NCBI RefSeq assembly: GCF_027858935.1
Contig: NZ_JAQIBU010000208.1
Location: forward strand, 1 to 39,689
Direction of reading: 5' to 3'
Source: Oleiagrimonas sp.
GTDB lineage: Bacteria > Pseudomonadota > Gammaproteobacteria > Xanthomonadales > Rhodanobacteraceae
Length of the DNA: 39,689 nt
Positions 31,062 through 39,689 of this stretch are shown here, piece by piece. The notes beneath the pieces are model-generated. The model was not told where the DNA came from, made no database searches, and worked only from the letters and a program-made list of their open reading frames with translations. The position numbers and the translations under genes were made by a program. How positions within the stretch are numbered: the stretch's first letter is position 1; every line of letters starts with the position of its first letter.

Positions 31062-33529
31062 CCGGTACCTGCATGCCTGACTTCAATCTTCCCATCCATC
31101 GCCTGGCACTGGCGCTGGCCATGAGCATCGTGCCCGCTGCAACGGTCATGGCGAGCGCCACGCATGCGGCAGCGGTGCACGGCGCCGATGGTTCCCGTCA
31201 GGACCCCAAGACGGCCAAGTCGCCGGCGCCGGCAAAGGCGCAGGCCCTGAACGCCATTCGCGTCAACGCGCGAGCCATCGACCAGGATGTGCTGCCTACC
31301 AATGCGCAGGTCACAGGGCCGTTCGGGACCGCCCGAAGCGTGCTTGAAACGCCACGATCGGTGACGCCGATCACCCCCGCCTTGATGCGCGCAGTCGGTT
31401 TCACCAACCTGCGTGACATCATGCGCATCGCCCCGGACACCTACACCTCGACCGACTTCGGCGCACCGAGCCTGCCGGCGATACGCGGTCAGCTGGGCGA
31501 GATCTACGTGGACGGCCTGCGCCAGATCTCGGGCAACAACGGCTTTGGCATCCCGCTGTCGCTCAACGCCATCGAAACCATCAATGTCATCAAGGGCCCG
31601 CCGCCGGTGGTGCTGGGCACCTCGCAGCGCGTGGGCGGGTTCGTCAATCTTCATCTCAAGCGGCCTGATCTTGCGGCCGCGCATGGCAGTGCGCTGCTCG
31701 AGTCCGGCACCTGGCGGCGGCATGACGCACAGCTCGATTATTCGACGCCGATCGTGAAGGGACGCTCAGCCATCCGGGTCAGTGTCAAGGTCAAGCATGA
31801 CGGCAGCTATTACGACTACGCCCACTATCGCAGCCAGGATGCCTACCTGGCCTATCGTCTCAAGCCCGATGCCAGGAGCCTGTTCGACGCCAGTCTCGAG
31901 TACGACCACGTCGACTTCAAGGACATCGCGGGCATCAACCGCCCCACCCAGAACCTGATCGACCACGGACTGTATGTCACGGGACAGGGCGTGCAGCCGA
32001 ATGGATCGAGCGTGCCGGGGCCCTTTGCCCTGGTCGATCCGACCGGCTTGGTGAAGATACCGCGCCACCGTGTACTGACCGATCCGCGCGACGTGGATAC
32101 TGTCCGGACATGGATTGCCCATGCCGATTACCGCCGGCAGCTCGGCGACAACCTGCTGCTGACCAGCACCAACGGCTACCAGCACCTGACCCGCAACGAA
32201 GTGGCCAACAACAGCTTCGTCGAAATCATCAAGGGCGACGACACGGCCGAAAGCCGCACTTCGCTCAGTCGCACGACTTCCGCGGAATGGCTCGGCAAAC
32301 AGGCCACCCAGCAGACCCAGGCCGGCATCGACATCCGCTATGTGCATGTCCTGGGTTTCAGCCAATTTGATACCGAGGCGGACCTGCCCACCGGTCTGAC
32401 CGGCCCGCTCAGCAACCGCCGGATTCCCCTGACGCCCGCACAGAAGGCGCAACTGGTGATGCTGCGTCCCGGTGTGTACGTGTCTCCGGGCGCGCAATAC
32501 CCCCGCGCGGGCCAGCCCAATGGGTACATGATCTCGGACACCACGGACTCGACCAGCTACCAGACCGGTGTGTTTGTGCAGGAAGACCTGCATCCGGATG
32601 CGCGCTGGGACATTCTGCTGGGCGTGCGGAGCGACTGGTACGCCGTATCCGCGCGCGATCCGATCCCCCCCGCCGGCCAGGTTGCGGCGCACGACAGCGC
32701 CCACCACATGCTCAACGATTTCAATGCCAGCGTGACCTATCACCCCACGCCGGCGACGTCGGTGTATCTGGCCGCCAGCACGAGTGGCGCGACCTCCAAC
32801 AGTCTGGGCGGGGGCACTCCACTGGGGGCAGGCAACCGCATTAGTCCGGCCGATTTCGCCAGCAGGAGCCGCTTTGCCGAGATCGGATTCAAGGCCGCAC
32901 CGACCCAGGCCAACTGGTATGCCGATGTTTCACTGTTTTCACAGACCCGCAGCCTGCGCAACCGCAATGGCTCGCTGACCGGCATTCGCAGCCGCGGTCT
33001 GGACGGGCAATGGTTCTACCACGCTGAAAACGGATTTTTTGCCAATGCCGGCTTCAGCGTGCTGGACGCCCGCTATGATCATTCGATCAGCTATCAGGAT
33101 ACGCGACAGGTGCTCGACGCCTTTACCGGCAACCACCCCGGCATCGTGGCCGGAACCGGGGTGGGCGCACCCAATTTCGCGGCCTTTGGCCCCAGCACGC
33201 GGCGGGTGCAGGGGCTGCCCAGCCTGATGGCGTCGTTGCTGACGGGATACCGCTGGAACAGCGGGGTCGGCGCCACCTTTTCGGGCACCTGGACCAACGC
33301 CTTTCCGCTCGATTACCTGGGCACGGTCTGGATCCGCGCGCAGTACCGTCTTGACGCCTCGCTGTCGTACCAGTTCGACGGCGGCCATACCGAAATGCGC
33401 CTGGCGGTGGACAACCTGACCAACCGGAAAAACTGGGCGCCGGTATTCGATGGCGGCTATTTTGGTTCAACCGATGTCTTTCCCACGCTTCCAATCAATC
33501 TGATGGCAAGCTTGCGTTACCGCTTTTGA
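31058..33529 (+). CDS. TonB-dependent outer-membrane receptor
   Basis: Signal peptide, plug domain (VLETPRSVTPITPALMRAVGFTNLRDIMRIAPDTYT...IRGQLGEIYVDGLRQ...INVIKGPPPVVLGTSQRVGGFVNLHLKRP), beta-barrel, C-terminal LMASLRYRF. Alternative starts GTG 31028 or ATG 31073. Confidence 0.93.
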   Translation: MTGTCMPDFNLPIHRLALALAMSIVPAATVMASATHAAAVHGADGSRQDPKTAKSPAPAKAQALNAIRVNARAIDQDVLPTNAQVTGPFGTARSVLETPRSVTPITPALMRAVGFTNLRDIMRIAPDTYTSTDFGAPSLPAIRGQLGEIYVDGLRQISGNNGFGIPLSLNAIETINVIKGPPPVVLGTSQRVGGFVNLHLKRPDLAAAHGSALLESGTWRRHDAQLDYSTPIVKGRSAIRVSVKVKHDGSYYDYAHYRSQDAYLAYRLKPDARSLFDASLEYDHVDFKDIAGINRPTQNLIDHGLYVTGQGVQPNGSSVPGPFALVDPTGLVKIPRHRVLTDPRDVDTVRTWIAHADYRRQLGDNLLLTSTNGYQHLTRNEVANNSFVEIIKGDDTAESRTSLSRTTSAEWLGKQATQQTQAGIDIRYVHVLGFSQFDTEADLPTGLTGPLSNRRIPLTPAQKAQLVMLRPGVYVSPGAQYPRAGQPNGYMISDTTDSTSYQTGVFVQEDLHPDARWDILLGVRSDWYAVSARDPIPPAGQVAAHDSAHHMLNDFNASVTYHPTPATSVYLAASTSGATSNSLGGGTPLGAGNRISPADFASRSRFAEIGFKAAPTQANWYADVSLFSQTRSLRNRNGSLTGIRSRGLDGQWFYHAENGFFANAGFSVLDARYDHSISYQDTRQVLDAFTGNHPGIVAGTGVGAPNFAAFGPSTRRVQGLPSLMASLLTGYRWNSGVGATFSGTWTNAFPLDYLGTVWIRAQYRLDASLSYQFDGGHTEMRLAVDNLTNRKNWAPVFDGGYFGSTDVFPTLPINLMASLRYRF

Positions 33530-33533
33530 TGGC

Positions 33534-34757
33534 ATGAAAACATTCATCACCACTGTGCTGGCCATCAGCGTATTCGCGCTGTTCGGGTGCAGCCATCCAG
33601 CCGCGACCGATGCCGGGCCGGACCCGCGACATGTGCCCTGGGCGCAGGTCGTGGCTCGTGCGCGCGGCCAGACGGTGACGATGCAGATGTGGCAGGGTGA
33701 TCCGGCGATCAATGCCTACATGAACGCCTACGTTGCGCCGAAGCTCAAGCATGATTTCGACATCACGCTCGCGTTGGTGCCCGGGCAGGGCGATGCCATC
33801 GTCAACCGGCTGATGACAGAGAAGGAAGCCGGACGTGCCCACAGCGCGGTCGACCTGGTCTGGATCAATGGGCAGACGTTCTATCAGTTGCGGCAGATCC
33901 ACGCCCTGTGGGGGCCGTTCACGCAGGCGCTGCCGAACAACCGCTTGATCGACTGGAGCGACCCGTTCATCGCCTACGACTTCCAGCAGCCCGTGGAGGG
34001 CCGCGAATGTCCGTGGGGCAAGGTGCAGCTTTTGCTGATCACCAACCGCAAGCGCGTGCCCGTCCCGCCGCGCAATCCGGCGCAGCTGGCCCGCTGGATT
34101 CATGCCCATCCGGGGCGCTTCACGTTCGATACCGGCTTCACCGGCATGAGTTTCCTGAAGTCGCTGATGTATGCATTCGCCGACTCGCCCAAGGCGCTGG
34201 ACGGCCCATACAACGCGGCCACGTATGTCCGTCTGCGCCATCGCGTGTTCGACTGGATCCGCTCCGTGCGCAGCGATCTGTGGCGACACGGCAGGACATT
34301 TCCCACCAGCACGGCGCAGATGTACCAGCTGTTCGCCAACGGTGAGATCGACTTTGCCATGAGCTACAACGACGGCGAAGTGGACAACAAGATCGACAGC
34401 GGCCTTTTTCCGGCCAGCGCTTATGCCTTCGTGCTGCACTCGGGCACCTTGCGCAACAGCCATTACATCGGCATCACGGCGGGGTCCGCACACAAGGCGG
34501 CCTCGATGGTGGTCGCCAACTTCCTGATCTCGCCCGCAGCGCAGCTGGAAAAGCTCAAGCCCTCGGTCTGGGGAGATGGAACCGTACTCGACATCGCGCG
34601 CCTGCCGGCAGCCTGGCAGAGCCGTTTCCGCGCGGCCGAACAACGCCGTCACTCGCCGACCAAGGCTTCCATACGTTCCTATGCCCTGCGCGAACCGGCC
34701 CCGGAAGTCATGATCAGGCTGTCGCATGATTTTCGCAGGAGGATCGTGGATGACTAG
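33534..34757 (+). CDS. ABC transporter substrate-binding protein, YnjB family, putative lipoprotein
   Basis: VFALFGCSHP lipobox-like; TVTMQMWQGDPAINAYMNAYVAPKLKHDFDITLALVPGQGDAIVNRLMTEKEAGR...DLVWINGQTFYQLRQ...LWGPFTQALPN. Confidence 0.85.
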   Translation: MKTFITTVLAISVFALFGCSHPAATDAGPDPRHVPWAQVVARARGQTVTMQMWQGDPAINAYMNAYVAPKLKHDFDITLALVPGQGDAIVNRLMTEKEAGRAHSAVDLVWINGQTFYQLRQIHALWGPFTQALPNNRLIDWSDPFIAYDFQQPVEGRECPWGKVQLLLITNRKRVPVPPRNPAQLARWIHAHPGRFTFDTGFTGMSFLKSLMYAFADSPKALDGPYNAATYVRLRHRVFDWIRSVRSDLWRHGRTFPTSTAQMYQLFANGEIDFAMSYNDGEVDNKIDSGLFPASAYAFVLHSGTLRNSHYIGITAGSAHKAASMVVANFLISPAAQLEKLKPSVWGDGTVLDIARLPAAWQSRFRAAEQRRHSPTKASIRSYALREPAPEVMIRLSHDFRRRIVDD

Positions 34758-35616
34758 CGTGCGTCGCCGGCAGCCATGGATCGCGGTTTTCGTGCTGGTC
34801 ACGGTGGTTCCGATCGTGGCCGGACTGGTATTCATGGCGACCTATGCCTCGGGCGGCATCGGCCTGCTCTCGCATGGCTGGACCGACGCCTACTGGCTGC
34901 GCGTGCTGGGCGATGCACGCACCTGGTCCTCGCTGGGATACAGCTTTGCGGTAGGCCTCGTCAGTCTGCTGGTATCGATCCTGGTGGCCTTGGGCGCGCT
35001 CGCGGCGCTGGGGCCGTGGGCCATGCGCCGCCCCTTGTCGTCGTTGTGGTTCGTGCCGCTCACGGCGCCGCCCCTGGTCGCGGCCATCATCAGCGTGGAA
35101 ATGTTCGGCAATGCAGGATGGCTCGCGCGGGTGGCGCATGCCCTGGGCTGGATCCAGAGTCCGGTGGATTTTCCCGACGTGCTGTTCACGGCGTCGGGCC
35201 TGGGCATCATCGTGACCCATGTGGCCCTGGTGGCGCCGTTCCTGGTGCTGCTGTTCGGGCGCCTGGAGCGTCACCTGCGGCTGGATGCGCTGGCCCGCGT
35301 GGCACACACCCTTGGTGCCAGCCGCATGCAGGTGTGGACCCGCGTGCGCATACCGGCCCTGCTGCGCACAGCCGAACCGACCTTGACGGTCTACGGCCTG
35401 GTGCTGGTCGGTGCGTTCGAGATTCCGCTGCTGGTCGGTGCGCAGTCCCCGAGCATGATCTCGGTGTTGATCGAAAGACAGTTCGCGCACTTCGACATCA
35501 CCACCAAACCGGAGGCCTACGCGCTTGCCACGCTGTATGCACTGATCGCGATGAGCCTGCTGCTGGCCTGGTTCGGCTGGCGCGGGACGCGGCGCATGCA
35601 AGGCCACGGCGCATGA
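34750..35616 (+). CDS. ABC transporter permease (YnjC-like, first subunit)
   Basis: TM protein with permease EAA-like segment LDALARVAHTLGASRMQVWTRVRIPALLRT. Confidence 0.88.
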   Translation: MTSVRRRQPWIAVFVLVTVVPIVAGLVFMATYASGGIGLLSHGWTDAYWLRVLGDARTWSSLGYSFAVGLVSLLVSILVALGALAALGPWAMRRPLSSLWFVPLTAPPLVAAIISVEMFGNAGWLARVAHALGWIQSPVDFPDVLFTASGLGIIVTHVALVAPFLVLLFGRLERHLRLDALARVAHTLGASRMQVWTRVRIPALLRTAEPTLTVYGLVLVGAFEIPLLVGAQSPSMISVLIERQFAHFDITTKPEAYALATLYALIAMSLLLAWFGWRGTRRMQGHGA

Positions 35617-36401
35617 CCAGACGCGCGCTCATGCTGGCTGTATCGGTGCTGCTGGTCCTGCCGGTGGTGCTGCTGGCGCTGCTGTCGGTCAGTCGGCACT
35701 GGTCCTGGCCGGTCCTGTTGCCGCATGCATGGCAATGGACCCAATGGCGCGAACTGCTTGCTGGGCAGGCCGATCTTTGCGCGGTGCTGCTGCGTTCGCT
35801 GGGCATTTCGGTCAGCGTGGGCCTGCTGGCCACCGGCCTGGCTTTTCCGACCAGCCGGGCGGTGGCGCGGCATCGTCAGCGCGGCCGGCTCCTGGCCCTG
35901 AGCCATATCCCCTTCGCGCTGTCCCCCGTGGTGCTCGGTGTCGCGCTGTTGTACGGCTTCATGCAGCTGGGGCTTGCCGGGCACATCATCGGCGTGGTCG
36001 CCGCACAACTCATCTTCGCCTATGCCTACGCCGTGATCCTGCTGAGCGGCTTCTGGAACGAGCGCGTGCACGCGCTGGCAGCGCTGGCGGGGACCCTGCA
36101 TGCCAATCGTTGGCAGGTCTGGCGGCACGTCCTGTTCCCGGTGGCGCGACCGATGCTCGGCGTGTGTTTTTTCCAGACCTTCCTGGTGTCGTGGTTCGAC
36201 TATGCGCTGGTGCTCTTGATCGGCGGCGGCCAGGTCACGACGCTGACCATGCGGCTGTATGGCTATTTCGGCTCCGGTGACCTGCGACTGGCTGCGACCT
36301 GCGCGCTGCTGCTGCTGCTGCCACCGCTGGTGGCCCTTGTTGTCCATCATCGGTTGCCGGCCACGGCCGTGGCCGTCCATTTCGAGGTTTCCCGTGAATG
36401 A
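35613..36401 (+). CDS. ABC transporter permease (YnjC-like, second subunit)
   Basis: EAA-like segment VHALAALAGTLHANRWQVWRHVLFPVARPML; ATGA overlap with previous gene. Start trimmed from tracked ORF 34776-36401. Confidence 0.88.
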   Translation: MTRRALMLAVSVLLVLPVVLLALLSVSRHWSWPVLLPHAWQWTQWRELLAGQADLCAVLLRSLGISVSVGLLATGLAFPTSRAVARHRQRGRLLALSHIPFALSPVVLGVALLYGFMQLGLAGHIIGVVAAQLIFAYAYAVILLSGFWNERVHALAALAGTLHANRWQVWRHVLFPVARPMLGVCFFQTFLVSWFDYALVLLIGGGQVTTLTMRLYGYFGSGDLRLAATCALLLLLPPLVALVVHHRLPATAVAVHFEVSRE

Positions 36402-37179
36402 CCTTGTGAACAGTGCGCTGCACGTCGAGGGCCTGTCGGTCGAACTGGGCGGCGCGCGCATCCTCGACGACATCAGCTTCGGCGTCGATCCGGGCACCAC
36501 GCTGGCGATCATTGGAGCCTCCGGTTGCGGCAAGACCACGTTGCTCAAGACGCTGGCGGGCTTGATCGAGCCGATCAGCGGTCGTATCCGCCTTGGGGCC
36601 GCGCAGGTCGAGCACGTGCCCCCGCATCGCCGCGGGATTGTCTACCTGAACCAGGAGCCGCTGCTTTTCCCCCACCTGGACGTGTTCGAGAACGTGGCCT
36701 TTGGCCTGCGTATGCAGCATCTGCCCGAGGCGCAGGTTCGTGCGCGCGTCACCCACATGCTGGTCCAACTGGAGCTGGACGGTCTCGAGCAGCGCTCGCC
36801 ACACGCGCTTTCCGGTGGTCAGCGGCAGCGCGCCGCCTTTGGCCGTGCCTTGATCATCGAGCCGGCGCTGCTGCTGCTGGATGAGCCATTCAGCAGCCTG
36901 GATCCGGCGACCCGGCGGGCCATGCAGGCGCTGTTTCGCCGGATCGCCTCGGGGTTGAACAGCACGGCCTTGTTCGTGACCCACGATCTTCGTGAAACCC
37001 TGACCATGGGCGACCAGGTGGCCATGATGCGTGCCGGTCGGCTGCATACCTATGCCGACCGGGAGGCGTTCTGCCTGGATCCGGCCACCGGCGTCATGCG
37101 CGAAGCGACGTTCTGGCAGGACCTGGCCGTGGGCGCCACCCGCGACGCGCGCCACGACACCGACACCGCGGGGTCCTGA
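36394..37179 (+). CDS. ABC transporter ATP-binding protein (YnjD-like)
   Basis: GTG start at 36394; Walker A IIGASGCGKTTLLKTLAG; LSGGQRQRAAFGRALIIEPALLLLDEPFSSLD; VTHDLRE. Confidence 0.93.
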   Translation: MNDLVNSALHVEGLSVELGGARILDDISFGVDPGTTLAIIGASGCGKTTLLKTLAGLIEPISGRIRLGAAQVEHVPPHRRGIVYLNQEPLLFPHLDVFENVAFGLRMQHLPEAQVRARVTHMLVQLELDGLEQRSPHALSGGQRQRAAFGRALIIEPALLLLDEPFSSLDPATRRAMQALFRRIASGLNSTALFVTHDLRETLTMGDQVAMMRAGRLHTYADREAFCLDPATGVMREATFWQDLAVGATRDARHDTDTAGS

Positions 37180-37183
37180 AACC

Positions 37184-37810
37184 ATGTCCCAACTGCAGGC
37201 CGCCGTGGTCGACAATGGCATCACCGGGCTTGGCGACCACTTCGCCGAGAATCCTGACGTGCACTACCGCTTCGAGCGCGTCGTGCCCGGCTGGCAACCG
37301 ACGTTCGACGAGGACCTGGTGATCGTTCCGAACGGTGCCGATCACGTCGCGCTGCTGCAGGCACGCGATGCCATCCGCGTGGTGCTGGATCGCGGTGGCG
37401 TGGTGATGAACTTCTGTGGCTGTTTCACACCCTGGCTGCCCGGGACCACCTGGGTGCATGACAGCGCGCATCCCAATCGCGAGATGCGCTATCACGTGGT
37501 CGACGACCCCCTGGGCCTGATGCACGGTGTGGACCCCGCGCGCTTGAGCACCGAATCGCACGGCATCCGTGGATGGTGGGCTTGCGGCGGCCTGGTGACC
37601 CGGTATCCGGACCAGGTGGTGCTGGCAGATCCGTGGCAGCGTGCGGTACTGGTGGCCGACCGCCGTTCCACGCCGGGACTGATCATGGCCACGGCCAGTG
37701 GACCGCTCGTACATCCGGACCCCGATGCTGCCGAGGATCAGGGGCCACGCACGCTGTACCGGAACATGCTGCGGGTCGCCGCGCGGCAGCTGGAGTCAGG
37801 TCATGCATGA
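37184..37810 (+). CDS. Uncharacterised protein, possible ThuA/class-I-amidotransferase-like fold (protein 1)
   Basis: LVIVPNGADHVALLQARDAIRVVLDRGGVVMNFCGCFTPWLPGTTWVHDSAHPN; 4-bp gap from ATPase. Fold assignment tentative. Confidence 0.75.
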   Translation: MSQLQAAVVDNGITGLGDHFAENPDVHYRFERVVPGWQPTFDEDLVIVPNGADHVALLQARDAIRVVLDRGGVVMNFCGCFTPWLPGTTWVHDSAHPNREMRYHVVDDPLGLMHGVDPARLSTESHGIRGWWACGGLVTRYPDQVVLADPWQRAVLVADRRSTPGLIMATASGPLVHPDPDAAEDQGPRTLYRNMLRVAARQLESGHA

Positions 37811-38531
37811 ATCCCGGCACGCCCCCGTCGCACTGCTCTTCAACGGGGTGTGGTCGCAGTATGCCGTGGCCACGTCGGCCAAGTACCGGCCCCACCTGGA
37901 CCTGCTGCATGTGCACGACCTGGGCGTCGAGCGCCTGCGTCCCTACCGGGCGCTGATCATTCCCTTCCAGAGCAATCATCACCTGATCGAACCGCAGCGC
38001 GAGGCCCTTCTGGGGTTCCTCGCGCGCGGCCTGCGGGTGGCGGTGTTCGGGGACGCCTCCGCATGGATCGGTGCGAACTGGGCCGATCGACCGGTGGACA
38101 ATTACTGGTGGGCCGAACGGCCGCACGATCCACCGGTGGCCTGGACCGACTTCAGCCATCCGCTGTTTGACGGACTCGGCGCGCGCCAGGCCGGCTGGCA
38201 CCATCACGGCGTGTATCTGGACATCCCGAATCGGGCCCGCGTCCTGCAGCGCAGTCGCGACGGCGAGGTCGTCACCTGGGTGACCCGGGAACATGGCGGA
38301 CACCTGCTCGCCGCGACCTCGGACCCGATCGTCGAACACGGGATCCAGCAGATCCGCCATCTGGATCATTTCGTCGACCGGCTGATCGAGTGGCTGGGTG
38401 GCGGCCGGCCCCATCCGGAGCCGATGGTGCTTGTGCCGGACCAATTTCAGCACCAGGCCATCGCGCCATCCATTGCATCGTCCGCCCGTAGCTTCGCCGC
38501 AACATCCAGGCCCACCGGAGATATCGCATGA
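37803..38531 (+). CDS. Uncharacterised protein, possible ThuA-like fold (protein 2)
   Basis: YRALIIPFQSNHHLIEPQREALLGFLARGLRVAVFGDASAWIGANWADRPVDNYWW; overlaps upstream gene by 8 bp. Confidence 0.75.
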   Translation: MHESRHAPVALLFNGVWSQYAVATSAKYRPHLDLLHVHDLGVERLRPYRALIIPFQSNHHLIEPQREALLGFLARGLRVAVFGDASAWIGANWADRPVDNYWWAERPHDPPVAWTDFSHPLFDGLGARQAGWHHHGVYLDIPNRARVLQRSRDGEVVTWVTREHGGHLLAATSDPIVEHGIQQIRHLDHFVDRLIEWLGGGRPHPEPMVLVPDQFQHQAIAPSIASSARSFAATSRPTGDIA

Positions 38532-39256
38532 GTACGCCCGCCAACAACATCGATCCCGATTTCAGTGACCTCAAGGCCGTCTTTCTCAACTGCACCCTGA
38601 AGCCGACCCCCGAACTTTCGCACACCGAAGGCCTGATCGGCATCGCCCGCAACATCATGCAAAAACATGGCGTGGAAACCCAGCTCATTCGCCCGGTCGA
38701 TCATGACCTGGCCCCGGGGGTGTATCCGGACATGACCGAGCATGGTGCCAAGCACGACGACTGGCCGCCGCTGCTGGAAAAGGTCATGGCCGCCGACATC
38801 CTGGTGCTCGGCACGCCGATCTGGCTGGGCGACAAGTCCTCGGTCTGCTCGCGGGTGATCGAACGTCTATATGCCGCTTCAGGACTGCTCAACGACGCCG
38901 GGCAATATGCCTATTACGGACGCGTGGGCGGTTGCCTGGTCACCGGCAATGAGGATGGGGCCAAACATTGCGCCATGAACATCCTGTATTCGCTGCAGCA
39001 TCTGGGCTACGTGATCCCGCCGCAGGCCGATGCCTGCTGGCTGGGCGAGGCCGGCCCCGGGCCGTCCTATCTGGACCCCGATTCAGGCGGCCCGGAAAAC
39101 GACTTCACCAACCGCAACACCACGTTCATGACCTGGAACCTGATGCACCTGGCGCGCATGCTCAAGCGTGCCGGCGGCATCCCGGCGCACGGCAACCAGC
39201 GCAGTGCCTGGGATGCGGGTGCGCGTTTCGACTTCGAGAATCCGGAATACCGCTAG
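38528..39256 (+). CDS. Flavodoxin-like NAD(P)H-dependent oxidoreductase
   Basis: AVFLNCTLKPTPELSHTEGLIGIARNIMQKHGVETQLIRPVDHDLAPGV...MAADILVLGTPIWLGDKSSVCSRVIERL; ATGA overlap with upstream gene. Confidence 0.87.
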   Translation: MSTPANNIDPDFSDLKAVFLNCTLKPTPELSHTEGLIGIARNIMQKHGVETQLIRPVDHDLAPGVYPDMTEHGAKHDDWPPLLEKVMAADILVLGTPIWLGDKSSVCSRVIERLYAASGLLNDAGQYAYYGRVGGCLVTGNEDGAKHCAMNILYSLQHLGYVIPPQADACWLGEAGPGPSYLDPDSGGPENDFTNRNTTFMTWNLMHLARMLKRAGGIPAHGNQRSAWDAGARFDFENPEYR

Positions 39257-39258
39257 GG

Positions 39259-39689
39259 TCACTGTGTCTGCAGCGCACGGGTCGCGTGCCGCAGGCGCTG
39301 GACCATGGTGTAGACCATCACCGCGATGAACAATCCGGTCCACAGCACCAGGTGGGCGGCGCCCACGATCATCAGGCTCAGGCAGATGAAGGCCTCGGTC
39401 CGCTCGCCCAGGCCCGGCGCGTAATGGAACGATTTGGCCGAGCTGTTGCGCAGCGCCGCGGCGATCGACAGGAACAGCGACATGGCAACGGCGATGGTGC
39501 CGGCCAGGATCACCAGCCACAGGCGGGCCTCGGGATAGCGCAGTGCCAGCGCCACGATCACCGACAGCTCGACCACGCGATCAAAGGTGATGTCCATGAT
39601 CGCTCCGATCGGGCTGGGCTGCGTCATCCGGGCCAGGGTGCCGTCGGCAGCGTCCAGCAACCCGGACAGCCACAGCAGGATCACCCCCG
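39259..39689 (-). CDS. CDP-alcohol phosphatidyltransferase family protein, YnjF-like (N-terminus cut by window edge)
   Basis: DAADGTLARMTQPSPIGAIMDITFD catalytic motif with a 7-residue AR-to-G spacing; KSFHYAPGLGERTEAFI segment. Confidence 0.87.
   Translation of the reverse strand, partial: GVILLWLSGLLDAADGTLARMTQPSPIGAIMDITFDRVVELSVIVALALRYPEARLWLVILAGTIAVAMSLFLSIAAALRNSSAKSFHYAPGLGERTEAFICLSLMIVGAAHLVLWTGLFIAVMVYTMVQRLRHATRALQTQ

Noticed and set aside
34776-36401. 541-aa ORF suggesting a large permease fusion
   Set aside because: N-terminal part is an out-of-frame reading of permease 1; the real permease 2 begins at 35613 with an ATGA overlap.

Overview
This is a 39.7 kb, GC-rich, gene-dense bacterial chromosomal window. 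Gene content and order (hprK-hpf-rpoN-lptB-lptA-lptC-kdsC-kdsD, ibaG-murA, purN/purM-DUF2066-CDP-alcohol transferase-perM-like-hda) suggest a gammaproteobacterium of the Xanthomonadales type; this placement is inference only. About 1-21.5 kb is conserved housekeeping. About 21.6-31 kb is accessory/stress-like: an ECF sigma factor with a small membrane protein, DUF427, an alpha/beta-hydrolase-OsmC fusion, DUF302, a SelD-N/NDH-2-like FAD oxidoreductase, a second sigma-70 family factor with a small HxxxCxxC protein, and a DedA/VTT-FAD-disulfide-oxidoreductase fusion. About 30.9-39.7 kb is the most interesting region: a tightly coupled 8-gene operon (TonB-dependent receptor, YnjB-like lipoprotein, two permeases, ATPase, two tandem uncharacterised ThuA/GATase-like proteins, flavodoxin-like reductase) facing a YnjF-like CDP-alcohol phosphotransferase. 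It looks like an outer-membrane-to-cytoplasm uptake and processing system of unknown substrate, preceded by a candidate structured leader and short ORF. I saw no rRNA, tRNA, CRISPR array, transposase or phage gene.
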